DNA of 34,732 nucleotides from Phycisphaerales bacterium (GTDB lineage Bacteria; Planctomycetota; Phycisphaerae; Phycisphaerales; UBA1924), in contig JAIEOW010000003.1 of assembly GCA_019750095.1 (NCBI GenBank), positions 1 through 34,732 of the forward strand, read 5' to 3'. The stretch's first letter is position 1. Each line of letters begins with the position of its first letter. This document shows positions 17,135 through 24,858 of the stretch, piece by piece. Both the position numbers and the translations under genes were made by a program. A model generated the notes under the pieces. The model was not told the DNA's origin. It worked only from the letters and a program-made list of their open reading frames with translations, and made no database searches.

Positions 17135-17668
17135 TCAGCCCTGGCGGTCTTGGAATCTTGGATTCTGGCCATAGCCACCCGAACCCGCGCCCGCGGCGGC
17201 ATAAGCGGCGGCTGCGCCGCGGCCTTTGGCGAGTCCGGCGAGTTCGTCGGCGACCACGCCGCGCATCCGCTCGACGGCGATGCGATCCTGCTCATCGCGG
17301 GCGCGAACGCTCTCGACGAGGGCGGCGATCTTGCCCACGCGCTGTACCACCCCATCGCGCTGCGCGGGCAGGAGCTTGGCGAGGAGCGTCTCCTTGCCGC
17401 GACGGAAGGGTTCGAGCCGCTTGTTGATCTCGGCGACGCGATCGACGAGGGTCTGGCGCTGGCCGATGATGCGAAGGAGCAGATCGGTGTCGGCTCCGCC
17501 GATGGCACGTGTCTGCTGGGCACTGAGGGCTTCCAGAGCGGTGCAGGCGATGCACTGCTCATCAAGCAGACGCGTCAGCACTGGGAGCCAGCGGGAAGAG
17601 TCGATGCCGAGGAGATCGGCCGGCAGTGGCTCGGGGATCGGATTGGGTGTGGGTTGGGCCGGGATCAT
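17135..17668 (-). CDS. flgN: FlgN-like flagellar export chaperone
   Basis: A 177-residue cytoplasmic, mainly helical protein. The central part (LTRLLDEQCIACTALEALSAQ, split here as LLDEQCIACTALE and LLLRIIGQRQTLVDRV) matches the FlgN pattern of a helix with conserved E-Q and L residues followed by a second helix with R-Q-x-L-V. FlgN chaperones carry hook-associated proteins FlgK and FlgL to the export gate; neither gene is in this window. An Ala/Gly-rich C-terminal tail is unusual. GGAGGG lies seven bases before the ATG. The gene lies 45 bases upstream of the kinase gene and 66 bases after the TPR gene, so all are probably co-transcribed. Confidence 0.75.
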   Translation of the reverse strand: MIPAQPTPNPIPEPLPADLLGIDSSRWLPVLTRLLDEQCIACTALEALSAQQTRAIGGADTDLLLRIIGQRQTLVDRVAEINKRLEPFRRGKETLLAKLLPAQRDGVVQRVGKIAALVESVRARDEQDRIAVERMRGVVADELAGLAKGRGAAAAYAAAGAGSGGYGQNPRFQDRQG

Positions 17669-17734
17669 GGGTGCGCCCTCCGTGGCGCGGAAACGTGTTC
17701 GAGTTCTGTCGTGCGTGCGTGTGTGTGCGAAGCG

Positions 17735-20299
17735 CTAGTTCTCGCCGGGAGAGGTGGGTCGTGTGCTGGTGCGTTGTTCGAGGATGGTGCGGGCTTCGAG
17801 CCAGCGTTCCCAATGGCGTTTCTCCATGGGAAGGTCTGGCGCCGTCCATGCGCTGTCGGGGAAGCGGGCAAGCTGCTGGCGGGCTCGCTCGTTGGCGGTG
17901 CGCGCCTCGGCCCACTTTTCCTGGGCGGCATAGGCGCTCACGATCTGGGCCATGGCGACCAGGCTCGCCGGATCGTCAGAGTACTTCAGGCGAGCGGCGT
18001 CATAAGCGGTGATGGCGGTCTCAAACTCACGCATCTCCATCGCGCAGTCGCCGATGTAGAAGTAGGCGTTGCGCAGATGGATCCGTTCCAGCCCGCTGAG
18101 TGTTCGTGGGTCTTTGGCTTCCAGCGCGACGCGCACGGTGTCATACAGCACGCGAGCGGCCTGCAGGTGCTCGACGCGCTTCCTCTCAAGATCGTCGGAT
18201 TGCGTCTGCGGGAGCTTCTGGCTGGCCAGAGTGCGGGCGATGGAGATCGCCTCCAGACGATGCGCGTCGGCGAGTCGGAACCGGATCGCGTCGATGCGCT
18301 TGTCGTTCGGGGCACGCTTGGCCGCCATCTCCAGCCAGCCGACGGCGTCGGCGTGGCGGCCGGTGCGGCTGGACATGGTGCCGAGTTCGACCAGCGCGTC
18401 GCGATACGCCGCGGCTTCGGGGCTCATGGTGCTGCCGTCGACGACGCTGACGAGCAATCGCTCGGCTTCACTGTCGTTGGATGGGTCGCCATCATCGAGC
18501 AGGCACTTGGCCAGCGGGACCATCGATGCATCGGCCCAGGAGCCCGCCCCGGTCGCATTTCCAGATCCGGAGGATCGGCTTCCCTGCGCATCGCTCGCCG
18601 CGATCAGCGCGCGATAGAGCGCGGCGGCGGAGGGATAGTCGCGGCGGGCTTGATACACCTGGGCGAGTCGGAACTTGGCGGCTGGCTTCTGCGGATCGAT
18701 GTCGCTCGCGGACTCGGCGTAGTCGGCGAAGGCCTTGCGGGCTTCGTCGAGGTCGCCGGCGCGATCAAAGGAGTCGGCGGCGGTCCACAGGCTGACCGCC
18801 GCCGCCGTGGGATCGGTCGAGGTCGTTGCCCGCGCGTGACGGCGCAGATAGTCGCCGGCGGCGAGGAAGTGCAGCTTGACCTCGGCGCGGGTCGCCGGGT
18901 CCAGATCTTCGACGCTGAAGTCCGGGCTCACGCCCGGCGCACCGGAGGCGACTTTCTCCGCGTGCCCGTCGCGGGCCTGGAGCATCGTCGCGTCGGCGAG
19001 GGCGCGGTGGGTCTTGCCGATGGAAACCAGCACCTCGGGCGGCACTTCGGCTTCGGGAAAGATTGTCTCGGCGAGCTGGGCGTAGCGCAGGGCCGATTCC
19101 ATCTGGGCCGCGTCGAAGCGCTCGTTGAATCGCTGCATCATGCTCGTCTGAAGCATCGTGCGATCGAAGCCGCCCGCGCGGGAGAGTTCGATCAGCTCGG
19201 CGTAGACCTTGAGCGCCGCGTCGTCCTGGCGCAGGGCGGCCTCGACCTCGGCGAGCCCCAGCATGGCGCGCGGGCGGGCCTTGTTGCCCGTGAACTCGCT
19301 GATGACCTGCTCGAAGCGTTCCTTGGCGAGTTCCAGCAGCTTGGTCGCGTCGTCGTCTTCGGTGTGGTCGGCGGCGAAGCCGGATTGCATCAGCCGACCG
19401 AGCATCACGCCGAGCTCGGCGCGGAGCGGGCTGCCCTCCGGAAGCAGGCCGTCGGCGGCCTTGAGCTGTTTCACGGCTTGCTGCGGCTGCTCGTCCTGAA
19501 AGTACGCCTTGCCCAGCAGCAGATACAACTCGCCCTGCTGCTCGGTCGGCACGTCCTTCACAATGCCGATGCGGCGGATGAGCTTGTTGATCGCCTCGAT
19601 CGGTTGATCGGTCGCCAGCAGCGTCTCGGCCTGGCGTGCCAGCACCCAAGCGCGCTGGGCGGGGGTGAGCGCGGGATCGCCCGCGAGGCGGCCGAGGAGT
19701 TCCAGCGTCTGCGCGGGGCTCTCGCCAGAGGCGAGGTTCCGCTCGATCACCGCTCGGGTCAGCCGGGTCTTGCGCGGCTGCTCGCTCTGCGGGAGCTTTT
19801 CGACGCGATCCAGCGCCTCGGCGACATTGCCAGCGGCCAGGAGCGATTCCACGAGTTGCCCGATGTCGGAGGGGTCGAGCTCCAGCCCATACTTCTCCGC
19901 CTGGGCATAGTCATCGATGATGGTCTTGTGGTTCTCTTCGCGGCTGAGGTTCAAGGTCGCCTGCGCACCGGCGAAGGCGCGGGCTCTTGCGAGGTAGAAG
20001 GCCTGCCAGTGTTCTTTGCTCGGCTGGCCGTAGTCCAGAAAGTTCCGGACCGGGGCACCGTTGAGCGCGTCGATGGCTTCCTGATACCGGCGTTCTTCGA
20101 CGAGCGCCTTCGCCTGCTCCAGCGGAATCTCGGCCGGGGGTTTGGGCCGACCCGAGAGTGCCAGATACGCCCCGGCGCCGAGCATGCCGACGGCGATCAC
20201 CATCGCGGGGATCGGCCAGACGTCCTTCAGCTTGACGCCGGGCCAGGATGGTGCCGGCTTGGCGGGCGTGGAAGATTTGTCGGGGGTGGGTGCGGACAC
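17735..20299 (-). CDS. Membrane-anchored TPR-repeat protein
   Basis: An 854-residue protein with a short cytoplasmic Pro-rich N terminus, one membrane helix (IPAMVIAVGMLGAGAYLAL, about residues 31-49) and a long helical-repeat region that should face the periplasm. Many tetratricopeptide-like segments are visible, for example ALVEERRYQEAIDALN, AWVLARQAETLLATDQP, LYLLLGKAYFQDEQPQQAV, FRLAQVYQARRDYPSAAALY and FYIGDCAMEMREFETAITAY. The start is a GTG with no Shine-Dalgarno sequence. It is first in the minus-strand flagellar group and 66 bases before flgN. Its partner is unknown; by position it may scaffold flagellar or envelope assembly, but that is only inference. Confidence 0.8.
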   Translation of the reverse strand: MSAPTPDKSSTPAKPAPSWPGVKLKDVWPIPAMVIAVGMLGAGAYLALSGRPKPPAEIPLEQAKALVEERRYQEAIDALNGAPVRNFLDYGQPSKEHWQAFYLARARAFAGAQATLNLSREENHKTIIDDYAQAEKYGLELDPSDIGQLVESLLAAGNVAEALDRVEKLPQSEQPRKTRLTRAVIERNLASGESPAQTLELLGRLAGDPALTPAQRAWVLARQAETLLATDQPIEAINKLIRRIGIVKDVPTEQQGELYLLLGKAYFQDEQPQQAVKQLKAADGLLPEGSPLRAELGVMLGRLMQSGFAADHTEDDDATKLLELAKERFEQVISEFTGNKARPRAMLGLAEVEAALRQDDAALKVYAELIELSRAGGFDRTMLQTSMMQRFNERFDAAQMESALRYAQLAETIFPEAEVPPEVLVSIGKTHRALADATMLQARDGHAEKVASGAPGVSPDFSVEDLDPATRAEVKLHFLAAGDYLRRHARATTSTDPTAAAVSLWTAADSFDRAGDLDEARKAFADYAESASDIDPQKPAAKFRLAQVYQARRDYPSAAALYRALIAASDAQGSRSSGSGNATGAGSWADASMVPLAKCLLDDGDPSNDSEAERLLVSVVDGSTMSPEAAAYRDALVELGTMSSRTGRHADAVGWLEMAAKRAPNDKRIDAIRFRLADAHRLEAISIARTLASQKLPQTQSDDLERKRVEHLQAARVLYDTVRVALEAKDPRTLSGLERIHLRNAYFYIGDCAMEMREFETAITAYDAARLKYSDDPASLVAMAQIVSAYAAQEKWAEARTANERARQQLARFPDSAWTAPDLPMEKRHWERWLEARTILEQRTSTRPTSPGEN

Positions 20300-21065
20300 G
20301 ATTGGGGGTTGGCCAGTGGCGGACAGGAGGGCGGAGGGGAAGGTGGGGGGGGAGGGGGTGAGGCAGAAGTTGCCGATGTGCGTGAGGTTATCGGGTCGGA
20401 GCCTGCGCGAACTTCATTCGTTGCGCGGGTTCTGCGCGATGGGCTGAGATCGGACCGGTCGGCCGCGCACCGCTCGTGGTTGGATGTAAAGATGATGCGG
20501 CAGGTCGGGCCATGGGCGCGCCGGCGGGTTGTTGCTGGGCGCAATCAAGATGTGGGGTTGGTGAAATGAAGTGCGTCGAGGGATGGTGGGTGTGCTCATG
20601 GTCCCGACGGCCACCAGCGCTCTGGTCTTGGCCCTGAGAAGAACTCTCGCGGCTCCGGAGATGGTTTTGAGGGCTGCGGAGCAGATCTCCGCAGCCACGA
20701 AAACTCCTTCCGCAGCCTGGAAAATGATCTCCGGAGCCACGGAGGCTCCGTCCGGAGGCACGAACGGAATCTCCGGAGCTCCGGAGATCATCTCCGGAGC
20801 CACGGAGATCATCTCCGGAGCCCGTATGGGACGTGCGATGCAGGCAAGGCCTCGTTCCATGGCGGTGTTCTTGAACGTCACTCGATGAGCCGGTGCACGG
20901 GCGGCGATGCGTGTGGCACCGGCAGATTCTGCGCCTTTGCCGAGGGCGTCGTGCGATGTTGCGCGAGTTTGGCCTTTCTTCATGCGCACGGTGTGCGCCA
21001 GCCGACATTGAGCCCGCGAGCAGGATGCTCGTCTGGTTTGAGCATGGCATGGAGGCCGGAATCGG
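20300..21065. promoter_or_regulatory. Divergent control region between the TPR and fliF operons
   Basis: This 766-base stretch must hold the promoters of both flagellar blocks. It contains a G-run near 20,341-20,359, the eight-copy 21-bp repeat array at 20,651-20,818, and the fliF ribosome-binding site GGAGG at 21,051-21,055, ten bases before the ATG. I found no convincing sigma-54 or sigma-28 promoter on either strand. Open frames exist in several registers through the array but no start, ribosome site or protein family supports any of them. Confidence 0.6.
20651..20818. repeat. Eight-copy 21-bp palindrome-rich tandem repeat
   Basis: Eight contiguous 21-bp units with no gaps cover 168 bases: 20,651, 20,672, 20,693, 20,714, 20,735, 20,756, 20,777 and 20,798 are the unit starts. 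The last two units differ only at bases 4 and 5 of the unit (CTCC versus CCAC context) and the first ones are more diverged, so expansion seems to be newest at the fliF side. The unit consensus is close to AGCCACGGAGATCATCTCCGG. Units contain CTCCGGAG palindromes; positions 20,769-20,788 form a perfect 20-bp palindrome. Because the period is 21, open frames encode seven-residue repeats on both strands. Confidence 0.9.
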
Positions 21066-22928
21066 ATGGATCAGGTGCGGCAGATCTTCTCGGGCATCGG
21101 GGCGCAGCTCTCGAAGCTGTCGGTGACGCAGCGCCTTTTGATCGCGTCGCTCTGCGTGGTGCTGGTCATGACGCTGTTCCTGGTGAGCCAGTACGCCGGC
21201 TCGCCCAAGACCGTGGACCTGCTGCCCAGCGGCACCGGCGAGGATCAGCAGAAGGCCGCGGCGTTTCTCGATCAGCGCGGGATCACCTACATCGTGAAGG
21301 CCGATGGCAAGGTGGCCGTCAGCCCAGAAGCGCGATACACCGCGCTGGCGGCGATGGCCAAGGACCAGCAGTTGCCGGGAGACAAGCGGCTGCTGTTTAC
21401 CAATCTTGCCGGGGGCGGCGGCGCGAACTGGATGGAGCCGCTGGCCGACAAGCAGCAGAAGGCCAACATCGCGCTGCAGAACGAACTGGCGATGGTGATC
21501 GCGAACTTTCCGGGTGTTGAGAAGGCGAGCGTATTCATCTCCGCGCCCGAGGCCCGCGGGCTCGGCGCGGCGGCGCGGCGGCCGGTGGCGCAGGTCGCGG
21601 TCTTTCCTGTGCGTGGGCAGCCTTTGGATCAGGGCACGGTGAACGCGCTCGCCGACCTCGTGGCCGGAAGCGTGGCGGGACTGGATTCCAAGGATGTCGC
21701 GATCATCGACGGCACCAATCGCCGATCGCACCGGGCGGTCTCGGCAGAGGATCTGGCCGCGGGCGGCGCGGGCGGTGGAAGTTACGTTGAGCAGGTGGCC
21801 CGTGTCGAGCAGCGCGTGCAGCAGAAGCTGGAAGAGCACCTGCGATTCATCCCCGATGTGATCGTGAGCGTGAACGCGATGGTCGACGCGGCACGGCGCG
21901 AGAGCGTGACGACGCGCGTGCTGAACAAGGGCGAGGGCACGGTCTCGCTGCCGAGCGAAGAGACGAGTTCAACCCAGACCAGCCAGAGCGCAAGCAAAGG
22001 GCCGGGCGAGCCGGGCGCTGGCGCAAACATCCAGATGGACGTGAACCGTGCGGGTGCGGGGGGCGGGGGTGGGGGGACGAGCACGAATGACGAGCAGAGC
22101 ACGATCAAGAACTCGGTGCGATTCGGCGAATCGACGACCAAGCAGCGCGACGCGGCGGGGCGTCCGACGAAGATCAATGTGACCGTGGGTGTGCCGCGTG
22201 AGTACGTGGCGGAAGTGGTGAAGTTGAAGAAGGGCGCTGCGGGGGGGGCTGGGGCTGGTGGGGCTGCGGGGCCCGGTGGTGCGGCGGGTGCGGGGGGGGC
22301 GGCAGAACCGAGTGAAGCGGAGATTGCGGCGGAGTTTGAGAACGCGGTGAAGGCCACGATCGAGATGACGCTGGCACCGCTGATCGAGACGGATTCTGGC
22401 ATGTTGGCCGCCGCGAGCGGGGCGGGAGCGGCCGGTGGCGTCGGGCAGATCACCTCGGGCACGGTCAAGGCGTTTCTGATTCCGGTGGCGATGAGCGCGA
22501 TGTCGGGTGGCGGCGTGGGTGGGGGTGGTGGGGGGGCCGGTCGGGCAGGGTTGGGCGGTGGCGGCACGGGTGGCGGAGGGATGCTGGGCTCACTCTCGTC
22601 AGCGATGGAGAACTCGCTGATCAAGACCGGTGCGCTGGGGTTGCTGGCATTGGTCGCGATCGGGCTGATGTTCACGATGGTCCGCAAGGCGGGCAAGGCC
22701 GCTCCGCTGCCGACGGCCGAGGAACTCGTGGGCATTCCGCCCGCGCTGGAGCCGGGCTCGGACGTGGTCGGCGAGGCCGACGAGGGCGCGACGCCGATGC
22801 AGGGCATCGAGATCGACGATGAACAGTTGAAGACCGCGAAGATGCTTGAAGAAATCGGAACGCTGGTGAAGTCCAACCCGCAGAACGCGGCGGGGGTCTT
22901 GAACCGGTGGCTGACCCCCGAGGAGTAA
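21066..22928 (+). CDS. fliF: Flagellar MS-ring protein FliF
   Basis: A 620-residue protein that forms the membrane-embedded MS ring. The first helix is at about residues 24-44 (LLIASLCVVLVMTLFLV) and the second at about 521-540. Between them are the ring-building motifs, including KANIALQNELAMVIANFPGV and KASVFISAPEARGL, and RVEQRVQQKLEEHLRFI. The cytoplasmic C terminus, IGTLVKSNPQNAAGVLNRWL, is the FliG-binding segment. It has three Gly/Ala-rich insertions in the periplasmic part (about residues 325-345, 390-420 and 475-515), encoded by long G-runs. GGAGG lies ten bases before ATG. It heads the plus-strand flagellar operon. Confidence 0.97.
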   Translation: MDQVRQIFSGIGAQLSKLSVTQRLLIASLCVVLVMTLFLVSQYAGSPKTVDLLPSGTGEDQQKAAAFLDQRGITYIVKADGKVAVSPEARYTALAAMAKDQQLPGDKRLLFTNLAGGGGANWMEPLADKQQKANIALQNELAMVIANFPGVEKASVFISAPEARGLGAAARRPVAQVAVFPVRGQPLDQGTVNALADLVAGSVAGLDSKDVAIIDGTNRRSHRAVSAEDLAAGGAGGGSYVEQVARVEQRVQQKLEEHLRFIPDVIVSVNAMVDAARRESVTTRVLNKGEGTVSLPSEETSSTQTSQSASKGPGEPGAGANIQMDVNRAGAGGGGGGTSTNDEQSTIKNSVRFGESTTKQRDAAGRPTKINVTVGVPREYVAEVVKLKKGAAGGAGAGGAAGPGGAAGAGGAAEPSEAEIAAEFENAVKATIEMTLAPLIETDSGMLAAASGAGAAGGVGQITSGTVKAFLIPVAMSAMSGGGVGGGGGGAGRAGLGGGGTGGGGMLGSLSSAMENSLIKTGALGLLALVAIGLMFTMVRKAGKAAPLPTAEELVGIPPALEPGSDVVGEADEGATPMQGIEIDDEQLKTAKMLEEIGTLVKSNPQNAAGVLNRWLTPEE

Positions 22929-22937
22929 GGGCCCCTG

Positions 22938-23978
22938 ATGGCGATGAAGATCGGCACAAGACTGCCCGACGACCCGAGCCAGCTCAAGCCGCTGACGAAG
23001 GCGGCGATTCTGCTCATGACGCTGGACACGCCGACGGCGTCGCAGTTGCTCAAGCAGCTTCCTGCGCAGGCCGTGGAAGAGGTGACGCGAGAGATCGCCT
23101 CGCTCGGGCGCGTGCAGGACAGCTTGCGCCGGCTGGTGGTCGAGGAGTATTACGGCCTTGCGGTGGGCTCGCAGTACATGACCGAGGGCGGTCTTGAGTA
23201 TGCCAAGATTCTGCTGAAGGAATCGCTGGATTCGGAGACGGCGGGAAGGGTTCTGCAGCAGATCCAGACGCAGGTGCAGAAGACGCCGTTCAGTTTCCTG
23301 CAGAAGGCCGAGACGGAGAACCTGCTGACGTTCATCCAGGACGAGCATCCGCAGACGATCGCGCTGATCGTGTGCCACCTGCCGCACCACAAGGCGGCGG
23401 AGATTCTCTCGGGCCTGCCGATGCAGAAGCAGGTTGAAGTGATCAAGCGGATCGCGAACATGGAGCAGACGAATCCGGAAGTGATCCGCGAGGTGGAGCG
23501 CGGGCTGGAGAGCCGCCTGAGCAACATGCTGACGCAGAGCATGGAGAAGGCGGGCGGAATCAACACGGTGGCGGAGATCCTGAACCTCGCCGATCGCGCG
23601 ACCGAGAAGGCGATCATGGAAGGGCTCGAGGCCGACGACCCGGAGCTTGTGGAGGAGATCCGCCGGTTGATGTTCGTGTTCGAGGACATCCTGAAGGTGG
23701 ACGACAAGGGCATCCAGGGGATTCTCAAAGAGATCGACAACGACGAGCTCGGGCTTGCGCTCAAGACCGCGAGCACGGACCTGCAGCAGAAGATCTTCAA
23801 GAACATGTCCGAGCGGGCGGCGACGCTCATCAAGGAAGACATGCAGTACATGGGCCCGGTGCGCGTGAGCGATGTCGAGTCGGCCCAGCAGCGGATCGTG
23901 GACATCGTGCGGCGACTGGAAGACGCGGGCGAGATCATCATCGCGGGCCGCGGCGGCGAGAGTGATCTGATCGTGTGA
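22938..23978 (+). CDS. fliG: Flagellar motor switch protein FliG
   Basis: The 346-residue product is of standard FliG length. It couples the MS ring to the torque-generating stator. The N-terminal domain has KAAILLMTLDTPTASQLLKQ, the middle domain the conserved EHPQTIAL motif and the hinge, and the C-terminal domain the ADRATEKAIMEGLEADDPEL and MFVFEDILKVDDKGIQGILK segments that carry the charged torque residues. It ends with the IIAGRGGESDLIV tail. It begins ten bases after the fliF stop; AAGG or GGAG just upstream serves as ribosome site. MotA-type stator contact would occur with the C-terminal domain, although the local motA-like gene is degenerate. Confidence 0.97.
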   Translation: MAMKIGTRLPDDPSQLKPLTKAAILLMTLDTPTASQLLKQLPAQAVEEVTREIASLGRVQDSLRRLVVEEYYGLAVGSQYMTEGGLEYAKILLKESLDSETAGRVLQQIQTQVQKTPFSFLQKAETENLLTFIQDEHPQTIALIVCHLPHHKAAEILSGLPMQKQVEVIKRIANMEQTNPEVIREVERGLESRLSNMLTQSMEKAGGINTVAEILNLADRATEKAIMEGLEADDPELVEEIRRLMFVFEDILKVDDKGIQGILKEIDNDELGLALKTASTDLQQKIFKNMSERAATLIKEDMQYMGPVRVSDVESAQQRIVDIVRRLEDAGEIIIAGRGGESDLIV

Positions 23979-24063
23979 TTCGGCTGGAGCAGCTCGTGCG
24001 TGATCAACCGGAACAGCTTCGACTCAATGGCCTCGCACACTGTGTCTGCGTGACAGGAAGACC

Positions 24064-24825
24064 ATGCCACTGATCAAAGGAATCACTGCGACGGAACTGG
24101 CCAAGGGGGCGGTCGTGCTCGATCTCGGCGACCTTCAGCGGCAGGCCGAACTGCTGCATCGACAGGCGCGGGAACGCGCCGAGGCGGTGGTCGACCAGGC
24201 ACGGCACGAACGGGCCCGGATTCTGGCCGGGGCCGCTGAGCAGGGGCGGGCCGAGGGATATGCACGCGGGCTTGAGGAAGGGCGACGGACCGGTGTTGAG
24301 CAGGCACTCACGACCGCCGTCGCAGAGCATCAGCTGAAGCTCGAAGCGATCGAGGCGAACTGGTCGGGCGCGCTGGCGGAGTTCTCGGCGCAGCGGGATG
24401 CGCTCATCCAATCGGCCACGCGCGACGTGATCACGCTGGGTGTGATGATCGCCGAGCGGGTGATCAAGCGGGTGATCGAGCACGATCCGGCAGTGGTGCA
24501 GGACCAGCTCACCGCCGCGCTTGGCGTGATTGTTCGGCCCACGGAAGTGGCGATCGTGATCCACCCGGATGATCGACCGATGACCCAGAGATGTCTGCCC
24601 GGACTTCTGGCGGCGATGTCGGCGATCCGCCATGCCGAGATCGTCGAAGACAAGTCGGTGACTCGGGGCGGGTGCATCGTGCGGACACGCGGCGACGGCT
24701 CGGCGGGCGACCCTGGGGGCGGAGAAGTCGACGCACGGATCGCGACCCAGGTTGATCGCATCGTCGCGGCACTGCTGCCGGGCCCTGCGTCGGGCGACGC
24801 GCCTGAGGATGCTCGGCTGGTGTAG
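24064..24825 (+). CDS. fliH: Flagellar assembly protein FliH
   Basis: A 253-residue regulator of the FliI ATPase that tethers it to the export gate. The central helix has glycines at exact four-residue steps (G61, G65, G69, G73, G77 in GRAEGYARGLEEGRRTG), the GxxxG repeat known in FliH and related stalk proteins. The C-terminal domain has TLGVMIAERVIKRVIE and VAIVIHPDDRP followed by VEDKSVTRGGCIVRT, typical of the FliH/YscL/V-ATPase-E family. ATG 24,064 has AGGAAG seven bases upstream. It lies 85 bases after fliG and 33 bases before fliI. Confidence 0.93.
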   Translation: MPLIKGITATELAKGAVVLDLGDLQRQAELLHRQARERAEAVVDQARHERARILAGAAEQGRAEGYARGLEEGRRTGVEQALTTAVAEHQLKLEAIEANWSGALAEFSAQRDALIQSATRDVITLGVMIAERVIKRVIEHDPAVVQDQLTAALGVIVRPTEVAIVIHPDDRPMTQRCLPGLLAAMSAIRHAEIVEDKSVTRGGCIVRTRGDGSAGDPGGGEVDARIATQVDRIVAALLPGPASGDAPEDARLV

Positions 24826-24858
24826 CCGCGTGTCTCAAGCGAGCAGGAAAGATCGTGC

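Noticed and set aside
16853-20569. Very long plus-strand open frame (over 1200 codons) opposite the kinase, flgN and TPR genes
   Set aside because: The minus-strand genes have clear family motifs; the plus frame has none, is Arg/Gly/Ala-rich and arises from third-position G/C bias.
20651-20818. CRISPR array
   Set aside because: Units are directly adjacent with no unique spacers and no cas genes are present.
20911-20933. TGGCAC followed by TTCTGC upstream of fliF as a sigma-54 promoter
   Set aside because: The GG-to-GC distance is 14 rather than 10 bases.
20414-20989. Possible heptapeptide-repeat protein on the minus strand through the 21-bp array
   Set aside because: All frames stay open in a stop-free 21-bp repeat; no ribosome site or conserved flank supports translation, so it was kept only as a possibility under the array finding.
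21034-21049. Possible sigma-54 promoter TGGTTT-N5-TGGCA before fliF
   Set aside because: The GG-N10-GC spacing is right, but the -24 and -12 elements match poorly and the start would lie only a few bases before the ATG, inside or past the ribosome site.
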